Shown here: positions 46,870-59,265 of the stretch, piece by piece
How positions within the stretch are numbered: the first letter of the stretch is position 1
How the letters are laid out: each line of letters begins with the position of its first letter
NCBI GenBank assembly: GCA_001584585.1
Contig: LSYV01000013.1
Span: forward strand, 2,522,714-2,586,713
Source of the DNA: Gonium pectorale
Taxonomy: Eukaryota; Chlorophyta; Chlorophyceae; Chlamydomonadales; Volvocaceae
Direction of reading: 5' to 3'
Length of the DNA stretch: 64,000 bases
Notes under the pieces: model-generated
Databases searched by the model: none
Seen by the model: the letters and a program-made list of their open reading frames with translations, nothing else
What the model was told of the DNA's origin: nothing
Made by a program: the position numbers and the translations under genes

Positions 46870-49800
46870 ATGGGCGTGCCGTCCTTGTGCCGTCGGCACA
46901 TCCTCGTCCCTCTCCTTCTGCTAGTATCCGATTGGGAGCAACGCAAAGTTTTGGGAAAGACCTTGACTGTCCGTTCGGGCCGAGGTAGGATGCGCTCGCT
47001 ATCTGTCAGCTCGGCCGGCCGAGCGGCCGAACCGGCCGAGCAAATGTTCGTGCACCGTGGAGAGCATGCTGGCTGTGATGAAATCAGTGAAATGCTGTAG
47101 CTTTGCCGACCCACCAGAGTTCTCCACTTCTACCCGGTCCGGTCCTCCCGTCGCCCGTCCCGTCCCCTGGCACGGTCCCCGTCCCTCTGCCCTTCAAGCC
47201 CTTTTGAGCACTTCCGTACGTCCCACCTGTCGTTGCCTACCCCGTTGGGCCCCCCAGCTTTACATGTGGTCCCTGATGCCGCAGAGTGGGCTGTGGCTCT
47301 TGCTGACCCAACAGCTGACGCTGCTGTCCTTGCAACCGACATAGCCCTGCGGGACAGCGACTGGGACGGCTTGGAGCTGCCCGTTAGACTGAACAGGAAC
47401 TTCACGCTGCGGGGTACCGGCCCGGAGGACGGCGTGCGGCCGGTGGTTGACTTTGGCACCCAGTCCGGCAGGGTGAGTGGCTGCGGCGACGCCGCGGCGG
47501 TGTTTGTGTATGTGTCGTGTGCGGCGTGTAGCATGGTATGGGTCCAAAAAGGATTGTGAGGCGACGGGAAGACCCATCCACCATGAGGTGGGCACACTCT
47601 GTAACCCTGTCTTGGCAGAGTACTGCGGGGCTGCTACTTGTGGCAGGCTGCGCGTCGTTCCCCGCTTACCTAGGGTTCGGGTTGAGCCGGTTAGCGGCAG
47701 CGCTGCTTGCTGGCCATCGTGGCGGGGGCATGGAGGGTTGGGGGCTGATGGGCGGAATGCAACGGGAATGGATGCAGCATTTGGTGACCGTACGGCGGTT
47801 CAGCCGTGGCGCGCCGTGTGAGGTGAAGTGGAGGCACTGATCCCGCATAAGAGCATCCCCACCAACCCGGGCGCACGCGCGCCGCCACGACCTGCCAGCC
47901 TCCGTGGTCCCCTCCGCTACGCGCTGACGCCCCTGGCCACGCGACACTCAGGGCTGGTTCCACCGGCTGGTGGCCCCATGCCCGGCTCTTGATCTTCTTG
48001 CCTCCTGCCCTCCGGTACGACCGTAGCTGTTTTCATGGCTCATTCTTGGGGCGCGCTGCCGGCCCGCTCCTTTAGCTCAGAGCCCTCCGTCCTCTCTATC
48101 CCGCGCGAGTGTGCTTCAGGTCCGGCTGGGGCCGAACTCCTCGCTGCGGCTGAGGCACGTCTCACTCGTCTCCTTCGTCAGTCGAAACTTCTTCCAGGTG
48201 CCGCGTGGGGACGTACCACCCGTGGCGACATTGCACTGGATGGCGACACGGCAGTAATGTGCAGCACAACATGGCTGACTAGGATCGGACTTGAGGGTTG
48301 CCGTACGCCGACGCCGGGCCAGCGATGCGCCATCACACGGTGCATCACACGCGCTGTATGTAGAATTGTAGATAGCTGTTGTGACTTTGGCGCACAGTAC
48401 TGACGGCGCACAGCGTACATGTGCCGTGTACCATGCCATGCAGGCGCCGCGCGCGGACCTCCTGGCGGCATCGCTCCCCGGTGATTGGGGCACTGCCGAC
48501 TGCGAGGACTGCTTCCTCGTCTTCAGTGAGTTGCGTGCTCACGTCAGCGGGCGGCGTCGCCGCGGCGTCGCGGCGGCTGCGGGGTTGAAGCGCGTAGTGC
48601 CCATGTCGGGAAGTACGAAGGTAGCTGGGCTTTTACCGCCGGTTGCAGCTGCCTTCGCCCTCGGCTCCCGCCGCCTCAGCACCCTTCGTGAGCCGCGGTA
48701 GCCCTCTCATGCCATTGGCTCTCCGGTGCCTTCCGACCCCGCAGAGTTGTGCTACCCTCCGGAGCTGCTGGACCAGGTTAGTCGGCCCCGGGGTCCTTGC
48801 GAAGCTCGCGATGCTTGGGGCCAATTTGTGGGCAACCATCGCCAAGTTTGTACTCCCTCCCTACCTGGTTTTTCGAGCTCGGATTGCCATGACCCGAACC
48901 TTTCAGCTAAACCCTGGAGTGGTAAAATGGTGACACGATAAGGGCTTCCCGCCGATCCGCCGCCCCAGTCCCACTCAGGGCTCACCCGTCACCCCACACA
49001 CCACAGGCGCTGTCGCTGACTGTCAGAGCGCCCTGGATCCCGGGGCCGCAGAAGGCCCGCTTTGGGTTGCCGCAGCCCGGTTGCATCAAGAATGCCGGCA
49101 GTGCTGACGGAGGCAGCGGCGGTGGTGACGGTAACAGCAGCCGTGCAGGAGGTGGCGCGCCGCTGGAGCGCCGGTGCTGGCCGCAGCTGGCGTCCATGGA
49201 TGACGTGGCGGTGCTGTCGTACAGCGTGAACGGATCCCAGAAGCCGGTGGGTGCCTCGCGGGAGGGGTTGCAATGGGGCCGTAGTATGCGCGCAACCACA
49301 GTCAAGACACGGGGAATCGACCAACCCGCCGGGCAACCAACATTCAGTACAAAAATGATTAAAGAAGTGGGCCCTGAGCACTATGGGCATGGCCTGCAAC
49401 CCGTTTTTGTGAAGGATAGTCCCCCACCCCAGTCCTGACGCGCAGTCGTGTGAGAAGGGCGTGCGGGGACACCAGAGCTGATAACTAGGCCGTGTTACCA
49501 TAGCGCACCTGCTCAAGCGTCGTGGCTGGATGGATCACATAGGATGCGTTTTGATATCATGATACGATCTGCACGGTTGTCCTCTGTGGACCTTCGTGTG
49601 CTGATTTCACAAGCTCTGAGCACCATCAGTGCGTGACCTAGGATCTCCGGCCGCGTCTGCGCTCGCCACCCTTCTCCCCTCTCATGCCTTCCAACCCTCT
49701 ATCCCCCCTCTCGATCGCAGGTATCGACTGGGTACACACTCCATGTCAAGAATACGAGCTTCGCGTGTGCGGTAGAGGTAAGCAAGCCACTTGCGCTGAG

Positions 49801-52800
49801 CCGTTCGGCCCCGCCGCCGCTCTGCCGCACAATGACCCGGCTAATAGAATGTGCGGGGCCGTGCTTGTTACGTTCTTGCTCCAATACCACTCCCTTATCG
49901 GTTGGCGCTCCGCAGCTGCCGATGGAATGTGTGATCCAGTTCGGCACGCTGGGCTGCGCCATGGCTTGGTCCTCCGGGGCCTTTGGCAAACTACCGTCGC
50001 CTGCCGCGCCACCGGCGTCATCCGGCAGCGCGCCGCCGCCATCGCCGGGTGGCAGCGGCGGCAGTGACGGTGCCGATGACGGTGGCGCAGGGAGCAAGGG
50101 CGGGCCTTCAGTGCTGGGTGCCGCTATTGGCGGAACCGCGGGAGGTGAGCTGCCGCGGAGCAAAAAACAAAAGGGCGATAGGACCGGCGGTGCAGGGCCT
50201 CGCTCGGTTACGTAATGGTCGGCTGGTGGAGCGGCAACAGCCGCTGCGCACAGGGTGCGTCAGGCCATACCCGCATCCGCTGTTATGGGCGAATGCTTCT
50301 CCAGGCTATTGGGGAAACATGGCTTGCGCCGCCCCTTGCCCCCGACGTTACCAGGTGTTGCTGTCGCTGTGGTCGTCACGATCGTCGTGTTCTTGCGGCT
50401 CCGGAAGCAGCAGCAGCGGTCGCGCTCCTTCTCAGACTTCCGTGCTGCCGAAGCCGCGGGCGCATGCGCTACTGGCTGGGAGCCCGTCTGCCCAGCGGCC
50501 CAAAGCGGGTTGCAGCCAGGCTCTGGCCGACTGGGTAAGTGACGGCTCGCAGCTGTTTCTAAGCCAAGCGGATCACGGGGCGGTATTGCTATCGGGCCTG
50601 AGGTGCGGTCTTGCCTTGGAGGAGAAAACTGACCTCGGACTATCAGGCCGCCAACTGCCCATGGCCTCGCCGGCTTTGCCGGGCGCCTGCAGCCATGGGT
50701 CTTGTTGTGACCTTCTCTTGATGCTGTCAGCACCCACGTGCGTGGAAGCTGCGGCATCGAGCCGCACGTGGCCAGGAAGCTATCCACGGCCCCCCACCCG
50801 CTGTGCGACTCGCGCACCGCAACGCACCCGCTAGACTGGGCTGGCCCCACCGGACGTTATGTTTGGAGCCGCCAAGTGAGTTTTCCGGACTTTCGAGTGC
50901 CTCAATATCGCCTTCGTCTCTGCCGCCCTCCTACTTGCCCAGGCAGCCCAACCTTCACTGGCCCCGTAGCCACCGCCACGGCCTCTGCGCCGCCGTCAGC
51001 GCCCTCGTCGCTCCCCGAGGGCGCCTCGCCCCTTCTGCCATCGTCGCCCGCAGTGCCCTCGCCGCCTACGCCCGACCCACTCGCGGTGGTGACGCCGCAG
51101 ACGCCACACCGGCCCGACGTCGCTTTTGACGTGCGGCCTGGCCGCGAGGTCACCCTGCTGCCCACCGTCCTGGGCAAGGGCGCCTTCGGGCGCGTGGTGG
51201 CGGGGGTCTACCAGGGACAGCCAGTGGCCGTCAAGATCATCGTGGATGCCTCCCTGGAGCAATGGGGCATGGCAGCTGAACCTGCCGCTGTGGGAGCACT
51301 TCAAGGAGCGATGCCGGTGGAAACAGATGCAGCGGCAGTAGTAGCGACAGCGGCAGCGCTTCCGGGAGCGGAGCCGGGAACGAGAACGGGGGCGGGGACA
51401 GGGATGGGGGCGGGGACGGGAGCAGAGGCGGGGCCGGGGGCGGAGGCAGGGCCGGGGGCGGGGACAGCTGCGATCCCTCGGATGACGGGGACGGAGGCGT
51501 ACCTGTCCGAGAGCCTGGCGCAGGAGGTGGCGGTGCTGGGCCGCTGCCGGCACCCAAACGTTGTTACGCTCCTGGCGGCCTGCCTGCAGCCACCGCGCTT
51601 CTGCCTGGTGATGGAGCGCTGCGAGACAAGCCTGGACAAAGTTCTGTACGGCAGGCCAGGGGAGCTCTTGCCGATGCGACAGGTTCGGTAACGGCTATCC
51701 CAAGCAGTGTGCAGCGGCGTATGATATGTTAGCGACTATGCGTTAGCACACCGTGCCTCTATCTGGTGCCAGGGACGCTGCCGACTGCCGCAGATCGCAT
51801 TTCTGCTTATCCATGCTCAGATCGTACTTCGCGTACGGCAGCATTGTGCCGCTTACGGACACGCGCGCCTCTTGGCTTCCCGTATCTGACCTCCTTGTGC
51901 CTCGTACCTGCAGGTTCTGACCATTGCGCTGGACGTGGCCCGCGGCCTCGAATACCTGCACCCGACCGTCGTGCACCGAGACCTCAAACCGGGGTGAGCC
52001 GGGGCACAAAATGAAGGCGCAAATCCCGCTGCGGGTCACAGAGCCCCGGGGCCCGGCGTTAACGTGCCATCATGCGTTGCGGGCAGCGGCCCCGACTTTT
52101 ACCCATGTTTAATGGCCTCCATCACCGTCGCTGTTCGGATCGGCCCAGCTCGGCTCGGATCACATTTGGAGCCCCTGTGCTGCCTGCTCCCCGTCCTGGG
52201 ACGCCCTTGAGGCGGTCATTTTTCGTTTCCTCTTTAGGCGGAGCTCCTTTCGGGGGCTGGGTTCGGGGGCTGGGTTTTTCATTCAAGAACCCCTTCTTCC
52301 GCCCCCCAGACCCCAAAGGGGCTGTTCACGAATACAGCCGTTGATAGCCAGATTGCGCCCCCTACCTGCACCGCAGCAACGTCCTGATTAACAAACCGGG
52401 AAGCTCCCGCGTCGTGGCGAAGCTGTCGGTGAGGCGGCGACGAGGACGGGTCCAGACGTGCGGACTTGAGAGGCCGGCCCATCCGTCCTGTTGCGTCGCG
52501 GGCATGCGTGGCTAGCAGAAAACCCTCACTTCCATGTACCGAACCAGAAATTCACCTCTCAAGCCGATGAAGCACCCAGGGAACTGACAACGACGCATCT
52601 TTTTGTTTCGTCCCGGAGCATCAAGCACTGCCTTCGTCCCAGTTGCCGCGACGCCCCGGCTTGCTGCACCTCCTTGTCACCCGCGCGGCCGCCCCCGACA
52701 CACCAACGCCACAGGACTTCGGCCTGTCCCGGTTGCGCAGCACCGTGGCCCCCACCGCCCACCCTGAGGCGGGGACGCCCGAGTTCATGGCGCCAGGTGG

Positions 52801-54856
52801 GCCGGACGAATCAATTGCGTGCTCCATTTGTTGCTTGCAATTGCCCCACGTCTTTCGCAAGGCAGACTGGAATCGTAGCCTCTGCCTCACCCTAGGCCCG
52901 CCCATGTCCTGGAGTGTTGAAAAAGAAAACGCATACGTCCTGGAGTGTGTGGCCCCTTCCCCACCAGTGCCCGCGCCCTCTCCATTGACGTTCTACCCAT
53001 GCCAGAGATGCCCGCCATTATAAGCAAGCCCTGCCCCTGCACGCTGCCTGTGTCTGTCCTGCATCGCCGCAGAGCTATTCGCCCTGGACAACAACGTCGT
53101 TACGCACAAGGCTGACGGTGAGTAGCGCCGCCGACCTGGCCCTGGTGCTGGCGGTCCGACCCGTGCTCGCGTTCTTGCTGTGACCCATGGGTCGCTCCGC
53201 CGCGATCTTACGAGTACGGCGGATAACAGCACAGCAAGCTCCTCAGCATGGCCAAAGGCGCCGTCTCACTTGCCCACCCGCCCGTCCGACTGGCTCTGAA
53301 CACGAACTTGCTTTCTAGCCGATAATGTCGCCGCATGCACGCCCGCCTTTCTCCGGCACAGTGTATAGCTTTGGCGTACTGCTGTGGGCTATGTTGACGG
53401 GGAAGCGGCCCTGGGAGGTGGGTGCACTGGTGTGCGCTGCTAATTCAGCACGCTCAGCATTAGCGCAGGCAAGATGGTCCACAGACGTACACACTTGGAA
53501 TATGTGCACGCTTATGACGCGTCAGATCAGAATGTTCAATGCGCGCGCCGTGCGCGGGCCTCAGGGCCAGCCCCTATATGCAAGACGTCGCAGGCGTTAA
53601 AGGACCTTGTGCATGCAGCTTCGCGCACCGTACCAACCAACCACCAGTTCCCAGCAGCTTTGACATTAACGCGCAGCCTTCTTGGCAACGCAGGGGCTTC
53701 ATATGGTTCACATTGCGGTCAGGTAGGTGGTACTCGAGCGCAAGGTCTCCGGGCCTACGGAGGCATGGGTGCGCCCGCCCGGGCCCGAAGTTCGGGACGG
53801 GCTCCCGACAGGCCCCATGCTCGGGTGCGGCGTGCGGCATCAACTTGCATGGGACCAAGGGGAGAGGAAAGCCTATGGAATGCATAGGGCGCACAGCGGA
53901 CCTTTCTCTAAGCTTTGCAGAGGCAAATAACTGGTGGTCACGCACAGCGTTCCACCACAAGATCAGTTTGACCGCATGTGCAATGATAGCCTTGTCCCGC
54001 TTTTGCCTACGTGCACGACTATCACCATCAGTCCATGTGTTCCTATACGAACTTCCGCTTGGGTCTCATCCACCGGGTGGTGGGCGCAGGGTGACCATCG
54101 CGCGCGCCCGCCCGCCTCTTGACGAGATCCCCGAGGGGCGCCGGCCGCCCAAGCTGGTGCGCCTCCTACGGCAGGCCTGGGATGCCGACCCCAAGCGGCG
54201 GCCCGCGGCTGCGGAGCTGGTCAAGGAGCTGATGCTGGTGCGGGAGCAGGTGGGGGCAGGTCACCGGAGGGCTACTGCGGGTGCTGATGTTCCCAACGTA
54301 TGGGGCAGAAATCAATGCGTGTCTGTCATCCGGGTTACTCTCCGGTAAACTCTGCTAGAACACACTGGAACTGGGGCAGGGCGGGCAGGTCGGCACGAGA
54401 AGTATCAAGGGCGGTTGGAATGGCGTTGGTTGACGGGTGTGATGCCTATGGATTTAGTAATTGCGGCACATCGTCCGTGCTCTTCCGTGATAAGGATCTA
54501 TGTCCACAAGCAGACCAGCAGACGTGTCCAGCCTGCCGTGCACCAAGCCGCCCTGCGTGCTCATCCCTCTTACAACCCCGCCAACCCTATCTTTTCTCCA
54601 GCTGAAGATGACGGCTCACGGCGGCACCGCCGGTGAAACTGTGACGGATGCCTGTGCGCTGGCGACACCTTTTGGGCCTCCGGTCGGCGCCGAGCAGCTT
54701 GAAGCCGGCTCGAGCTTTGCTACCGCCAACAACGTGTGGCAGTTTGACGAGACCGGTACGAGCGTGACAACGGCCACTTCCGCCACCCGCGGCATCGACG
54801 GCACTGCGGTCAGCGAGCGGATGGCGGCGGTTGCTGTGGAGACTCAGAAGCAATAA
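46870..54856 (+). CDS. Receptor-like protein kinase, TKL/MAP3K-like (RLK2), paralogue of RLK1
   Basis: Eighteen exons in phase: 46870-46984, 47258-47472, 48120-48197, 48444-48525, 48745-48776, 49007-49246, 49721-49771, 49916-50144, 50355-50534, 50943-51682, 51914-51993, 52377-52428, 52715-52796, 53073-53117, 53362-53417, 53694-53722, 54090-54249 and 54602-54856 (TAA). They give 906 residues. A short hydrophobic leader (LVPLLLLVSDW) precedes an ectodomain aligned with RLK1 (RDSDWDGLELP, LNRNFTLRG, LCYPPELLDQ, MECVIQFGTLGC). The membrane span is at about 338-362 (GVAVAVVVTIVVFLRLRK). The kinase has GKGAFGRVVAG, PVAVKII, AQEVAVLGRC, HRDLKPGN, DFGLSRL, GTPEFMAPE, VYSFGVLLW and RRPAAAEL, so activity is expected. 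A Gly/Ala/Thr-rich insert of about 75 residues sits before helix C, at the same place as the insert in RLK1. The 84-residue tail is unlike RLK1's short tail. Confidence 0.87.
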
Positions 54857-55349
54857 TGATTTTTACCGGTACGGTGCACTCCCGCGTGAGGAGTGCCAGC
54901 TCCAATGCCGGAGTTGCCCGCCGCCGGAGAGCGCCGCGTCCGCTTCCGCGGCCCTCCTTCTGCCCTTCCATCCGTGGCGCTTCACCGGCCTTGCCGTTAG
55001 GCTGAGCGTGACGACAGGCTAGCGCTGCCCCTCTGACCGTACTGGACTGGGACACCGTACACGCTTCCATTTCGCAGTGTACAATGTGCGAAGACGACTG
55101 GGCCTGTACAAGGCGGGTAGCCTGGTACTGCCGTGTACAGCATCTGAGGGCCACGACCGGCCCCGGTCCGTAAGAAAGTCCTGGGATGTCCTGGGAGAGC
55201 TGGTGCCTGCTGCCGTTGGTGCTGCGTCCTTCGCGTGGAGATGCGCCGTCTTGTTGCGTACGCCAGGCGTGCGGAACAAGAAAGGCATTTATCTGTACTT
55301 TTGCTCCGCCGTACCGGACACCGCATCACGACAGTACCCAATGTGTGGT

Positions 55350-55354
55350 TGTAA
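55350..55354 (+). promoter_or_regulatory. TGTAA polyadenylation signal (RLK2)
   Basis: TGTAA 494 bases past the RLK2 stop codon. Confidence 0.6.
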
Positions 55355-55611
55355 TTGGGGCCAGTGGTTTGGGGGTGTTGCAGAGTCGGCATCAATGGGA
55401 AATGATGAGGGTCCGCCCTGTTGTGTGATTATCCAGGGCTTCTGAAGGGGGACAGGTACGTGCTTGGCGCCTCGGAGAAGTTACACAGGGAGAGGGTACG
55501 ATGAAATAGGCCTGATCGGAAGAAGGCGTGCTGGCCATGGGAGGGTAACGTTACCGATGGCCCAAACCAGGAGGTCCCATATGCTCGTCTCCGTCGCCCG
55601 GCATGCATTGT

Positions 55612-55700
55612 ACCCGGCGCCCTAATGTCATTGTCGCACCTTCGGGTGTATACACGTCCACGAAATGTGGAGGTAGCCTCCCTGTTTCTATTTCTGCTGG
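55612..55700 (+). repeat. Dispersed repeat, diverged copy D
   Basis: It shares CCCTAATG, TTGTCGCACCTTCGGG, TGTATACACG, TGGAGGTAGCCTCCCT and TTTCTATTTCTGC with the better copies at 41491-41610 and 56625-56760, in the same order but with more changes. Confidence 0.4.
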
Positions 55701-56624
55701 TTTGGGGCCAACATACACACTTACGACCTGGGTCAATGACCCATGGGCCATTAGCGAGTGTCTTGCTCTAGCGGCATGACAGAAGGCTAGTGATAAAGAA
55801 AACGTTACATGTGTCGGCGTGTGGACGCGTTTGCCTGGGCGTGCACCCCACGTCCTTTTTGAGCGCGTATGGGTGTCAAGGCGCTGCGTGTGCCTGCGAC
55901 GGTATTGCACGCAGGCAGCCGTGCCTTTTGCGGTTTCTTGCGTTTCAGGAGCAGGAATACACCCTGCTGGGACAAGCATGTCATCTACGTGTTCAGCGGC
56001 AGGTCCAATATGCACTTATGCAGCTATGTAACATGCAGCCCTCGCCGTAAGAAAGGCAGGCAGCTGTAGGGGTCGAACGCGCACATATGGGATGCCATCA
56101 GGGCTCGAATCCCAGTGCGGCGCAGCCCCAATCCCAATGTCACCAGGCTCGAATCCGAGCTCGCTGGGGTCAAGTCCCCACCACCCTCCCTCAGCACGGT
56201 CAGCACTTGTTTTGGCTCCAACTGACAGTTGGGAAAGGGCGGACGGTCATTAGAATGGTCCAGTTGCAAGATAGCTGTGACCGCTGTGACCGCTTATCTT
56301 CCTTCCTCGGGCGAAAAGCAGGGTGTCGAAGGGTTTGGCTTCATCTGGATGGCTTTTCGGTTGTCCAAGCTGCGGATTATGCCCAAAAGGGGGGGTCCAC
56401 GGAAACATCGTAGGGTTTGAGGCCAACCGAAGTCTTCTATCATCCCAGGTCTGTACACGGCCGGATGGGCGGGCTGGGTCTGGTAACCGCTGAGCGCCGT
56501 CGGACCGGTGGCCATGACGACAAGACCACCGCAGCTCAACCTTGACACCTTGCAGTACACCAGGTGAAGTCCGACAAACCGGGTAAGATGGTAAGCCGGT
56601 CTTTGGGGGTTTGGGGGCTGGGAC

Positions 56625-56760
56625 GAACGTCACATGTCTTGCTCTGTAGTCTGTACCCGCCCGCCCTATTGGAAACGTCGCGCCTTCGGGCGTGTATGAC
56701 CGTAGAGGCGGGCTCCCTCTTTCTCTGCAGATTCCTCCTTTTTAGCGAACTGTCATCAGG
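56625..56760 (+). repeat. Dispersed repeat, copy C
   Basis: It contains GTCACATGTCTTGCTCTGTA, CCCTATTGGAAACGTCGCG, CCTTCGGGCGTGTATG, CCGTAGAGGCGGGCTCC and CTGCAGATTCCTCC in that order. Copy A (41491-41610, minus strand) has matching blocks over about 120 bases. Confidence 0.6.
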
Positions 56761-57192
56761 TAACCACCCTGGCTGGCAGCCGGTGCATGCCAGGGCAATC
56801 AGCGTACCGGGCTGCTGTTGCTGTTCCTGTTGATTGTAAACTTGGCGGAAGCGGTACATTGGACATCAAGCTGTGGAAATGCTGGGCTCCATGGGTCCAT
56901 GGGTCACCGTGTTGAGATCACGTCCGTTCAGCAATTGAAGATGTCAATGTAAAGGCTTACATAGAGAGAGCATTTCCCGCCAGTGGCTGCCGAAATGGCG
57001 ATTGCTGTGGCGGTTGCAACCGAATTCCTCGCAGTACTCGCTCACTCGTGCAATCAACATCGATTCCTTTTAGTAAGACTTGCGACCTCTCTTGCATCTC
57101 GCTTTTCCGTTCTTAATTGTCTGCTTCCTCTCATTCTCCTGCATCACTGGCCCCATCCACTCGCTGAACAGTACTCTACCAACGTCCTCGCT

Positions 57193-58800
57193 ATGGACGT
57201 AGATAACTCCACGGCAGTAAGGGTTGTGACCGAAGCTGGGCGACAGTCCACTGGATTCCTTGTTAGCTTCTTGCAAAGACGACGGGAGGCTGCGTCCTTA
57301 CGTGTAAGGCATCATCAATCAAATCAACAAGTGAGTGAGCGGTGTGAGGGAGCTCGAGGCCAAGGGGTGCATGCCCCGACACGCAGGCGGAGCAGGAGTA
57401 CGCAACCACGCTATCGGACGCTTCAGCTGATGACTTCAGCGACCTGGACCAGCTGGAGTTCCTCAGGGTTTCGGGGCGGGACAGCGAGGGGCGACCGCTC
57501 GTGACCGTCGTCTCCCGCAACTTCCCAGCCAAGGTTCTAAACGTAGAGCGCGTGTACAGGTAATGGGCGTGCTCGTAGAAGTGAGATTGCTGCGCAACGC
57601 AGGCTTCGGTTTGTAAGTGTGCCATGCCGCACCACACCCACCGTGGTTGGTGCACCCACCCTTCAGCTTTGCTGCTTCGGCTCACTCTTGCCCACCGCTA
57701 CCCACACGTGCATGCTGCATTGCAAGCAGGCCCGGCCGCGCGATGCAATAATGAATCACGCTGGGCCACTTGCGACCCTCCGCACAACAACAGCTTTACC
57801 CCAAACGCAGGTACCTCATAACGAGGCTGGACGCGGTTGCGGAGGACGGACCCTACAGTGTGGTGTGGTTCCACACGTGCGCCAGCTACTGGCAGAACTG
57901 CCCCAGCGTGGCCTGGATGTGGCGAACGTACGAGAGGTACGTGCCCGTGGACACGCTCGTGCATTGCCGTACATCTCATCAAACGGTTGTATTGCTGGCG
58001 CGGACAGGACGGGCTGCGGGTGAGTGGTTGGGAAGTTGAGCTGGACGCAGGCCGGGGCCGGTAAGCACACCACGTGGAGCATCAAAGCCCTAGACCTTGC
58101 GAGCATATTCCCTTGCGTCGTCAAGGGCCCATGGCGCGCCAGTGCGATGGAAGTGGCAGGCGCCCCACCACTGTGCCCTTGCCCCCATCCTGAGGACGGG
58201 CTCACCGGTGTCCACTCCCGCAGGCTTCCCTGCAAGTACCGCTCAAACTTGCACCGGATGTTTGTGGTGCACTGCGATCTGCCGCTGTGGCTGGGGCTGG
58301 CGGCCCTGGGCCCGCTGTGCAGCGAGGACCTCTGGCGCAAGGTGGAGTGGGTGTCCCGAGTGGAGTTCCTGTGGGAGCACGTCCCCAAGGTGAGGAGGGG
58401 CATCGGGAGCGAGGGCACGCGTGGGCGGGGAGCTTGGTGGGGGAATGCCGTATGGTGGCGCAAGGTAGAAGGGTTCCCGGGAAGGGCGAATGGAGTGGGC
58501 GGGCGGGCGGGGGATTTGGCGATCGGGGTATGGGCCGAGTGCGGGCACTGGAACTGCGCTCTGTGGCGGCCGCGAAACTTGGCACTTGATTTGTCACTTC
58601 TACGGTATCCCCTCGCTTTGTCCGCGGCGTCGGTACCCGCCTCTGCAGCGAGCCCATATCCTCCGGTGCAGAAACAGCTGGCGCTGCCCGACTTCGTGGC
58701 AGAGCACGACTCCGTTCTGGAGGACCAGCCGCTCATGGACTACGGCCTGGTGGCGTCAAAGGAGGTCGCCCAGGTGCCCGGTCTGCCGGGCCCAGTGTGA
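57193..58800 (+). CDS. Small divergent CRAL-TRIO (GDAP2/BNIP2-type) domain protein
   Basis: Five exons in phase: 57193-57216, 57387-57559, 57811-57936, 58224-58389 and 58672-58800 (TGA), giving 205 residues. Almost the whole protein is one divergent CRAL-TRIO domain (the CRAL_TRIO_2 type of GDAP2, BNIP2 and p50RhoGAP). It shows GRPLVTVVSRNFPAK, then a helix (VERVYRYLITRLDAV), YSVVWFHTCASYW, KYRSNLHRMFVVH and KVEWVSRVEFLW. In GDAP2 the same places hold GR.VVVVVGRN.P, YVLVYFHT, KYKRNLK..YFVHP and I.HVDSL..L. Such domains bind lipids or small GTPase-related partners; the ligand here cannot be read from sequence. There is no macro domain (as in GDAP2) and no RhoGAP domain. No targeting signal is visible. 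The first exon codes for only eight residues. The stop codon is followed immediately by a GGGGA repeat. Confidence 0.8.
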
Positions 58801-58899
58801 GGGGAGGGGAGGGGAGGGGAGGGGAGGGGAGGGGAGGGGAGGGGAGGGGAGGGGAGGGGAGGGGAGGGGACGGGGACGGGGACGGGGACGGGGAGGGGA
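58801..58899 (+). repeat. GGGGA tandem repeat (left of gap)
   Basis: About fourteen GGGGA units followed by several GGGGAC units, starting one base after the CRAL-TRIO stop codon and running into the N gap. Confidence 0.95.
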
Positions 58900-59265
58900 N
58901 NNNNNNNNNNNNNNNNNNNNNNNNNNNNNNNNNNNNNNNNNNNNNNNNNNNNNNNNNNNNNNNNNNNNNNNNNNNNNNNNNNNNNNNNNNNNNNNNNNNN
59001 NNNNNNNNNNNNNNNNNNNNNNNNNNNNNNNNNNNNNNNNNNNNNNNNNNNNNNNNNNNNNNNNNNNNNNNNNNNNNNNNNNNNNNNNNNNNNNNNNNNN
59101 NNNNNNNNNNNNNNNNNNNNNNNNNNNNNNNNNNNNNNNNNNNNNNNNNNNNNNNNNNNNNNNNNNNNNNNNNNNNNNNNNNNNNNNNNNNNNNNNNNNN
59201 NNNNNNNNNNNNNNNNNNNNNNNNNNNNNNNNNNNNNNNNNNNNNNNNNNNNNNNNNNNNNNNNN
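58900..59265. other. Assembly gap
   Basis: 366 N. It interrupts the GGGGA repeat, so the true length is unknown. Confidence 0.99.

Larger units (their letters stand above)
55371..57192. other. Spacer between RLK2 and the CRAL-TRIO gene
   Basis: No gene supported. It contains two copies of the dispersed repeat (55612-55700 and 56625-56760). A short direct repeat around GGCTCGAATCC occurs twice between 56100 and 56160. The right end is the likely promoter of the gene at 57193. Confidence 0.4.

Noticed and set aside
56100..56165. Two GGCTCGAATCC motifs resembling tRNA B boxes
   Set aside because: No cloverleaf fits on either strand. It is simply a short direct repeat.
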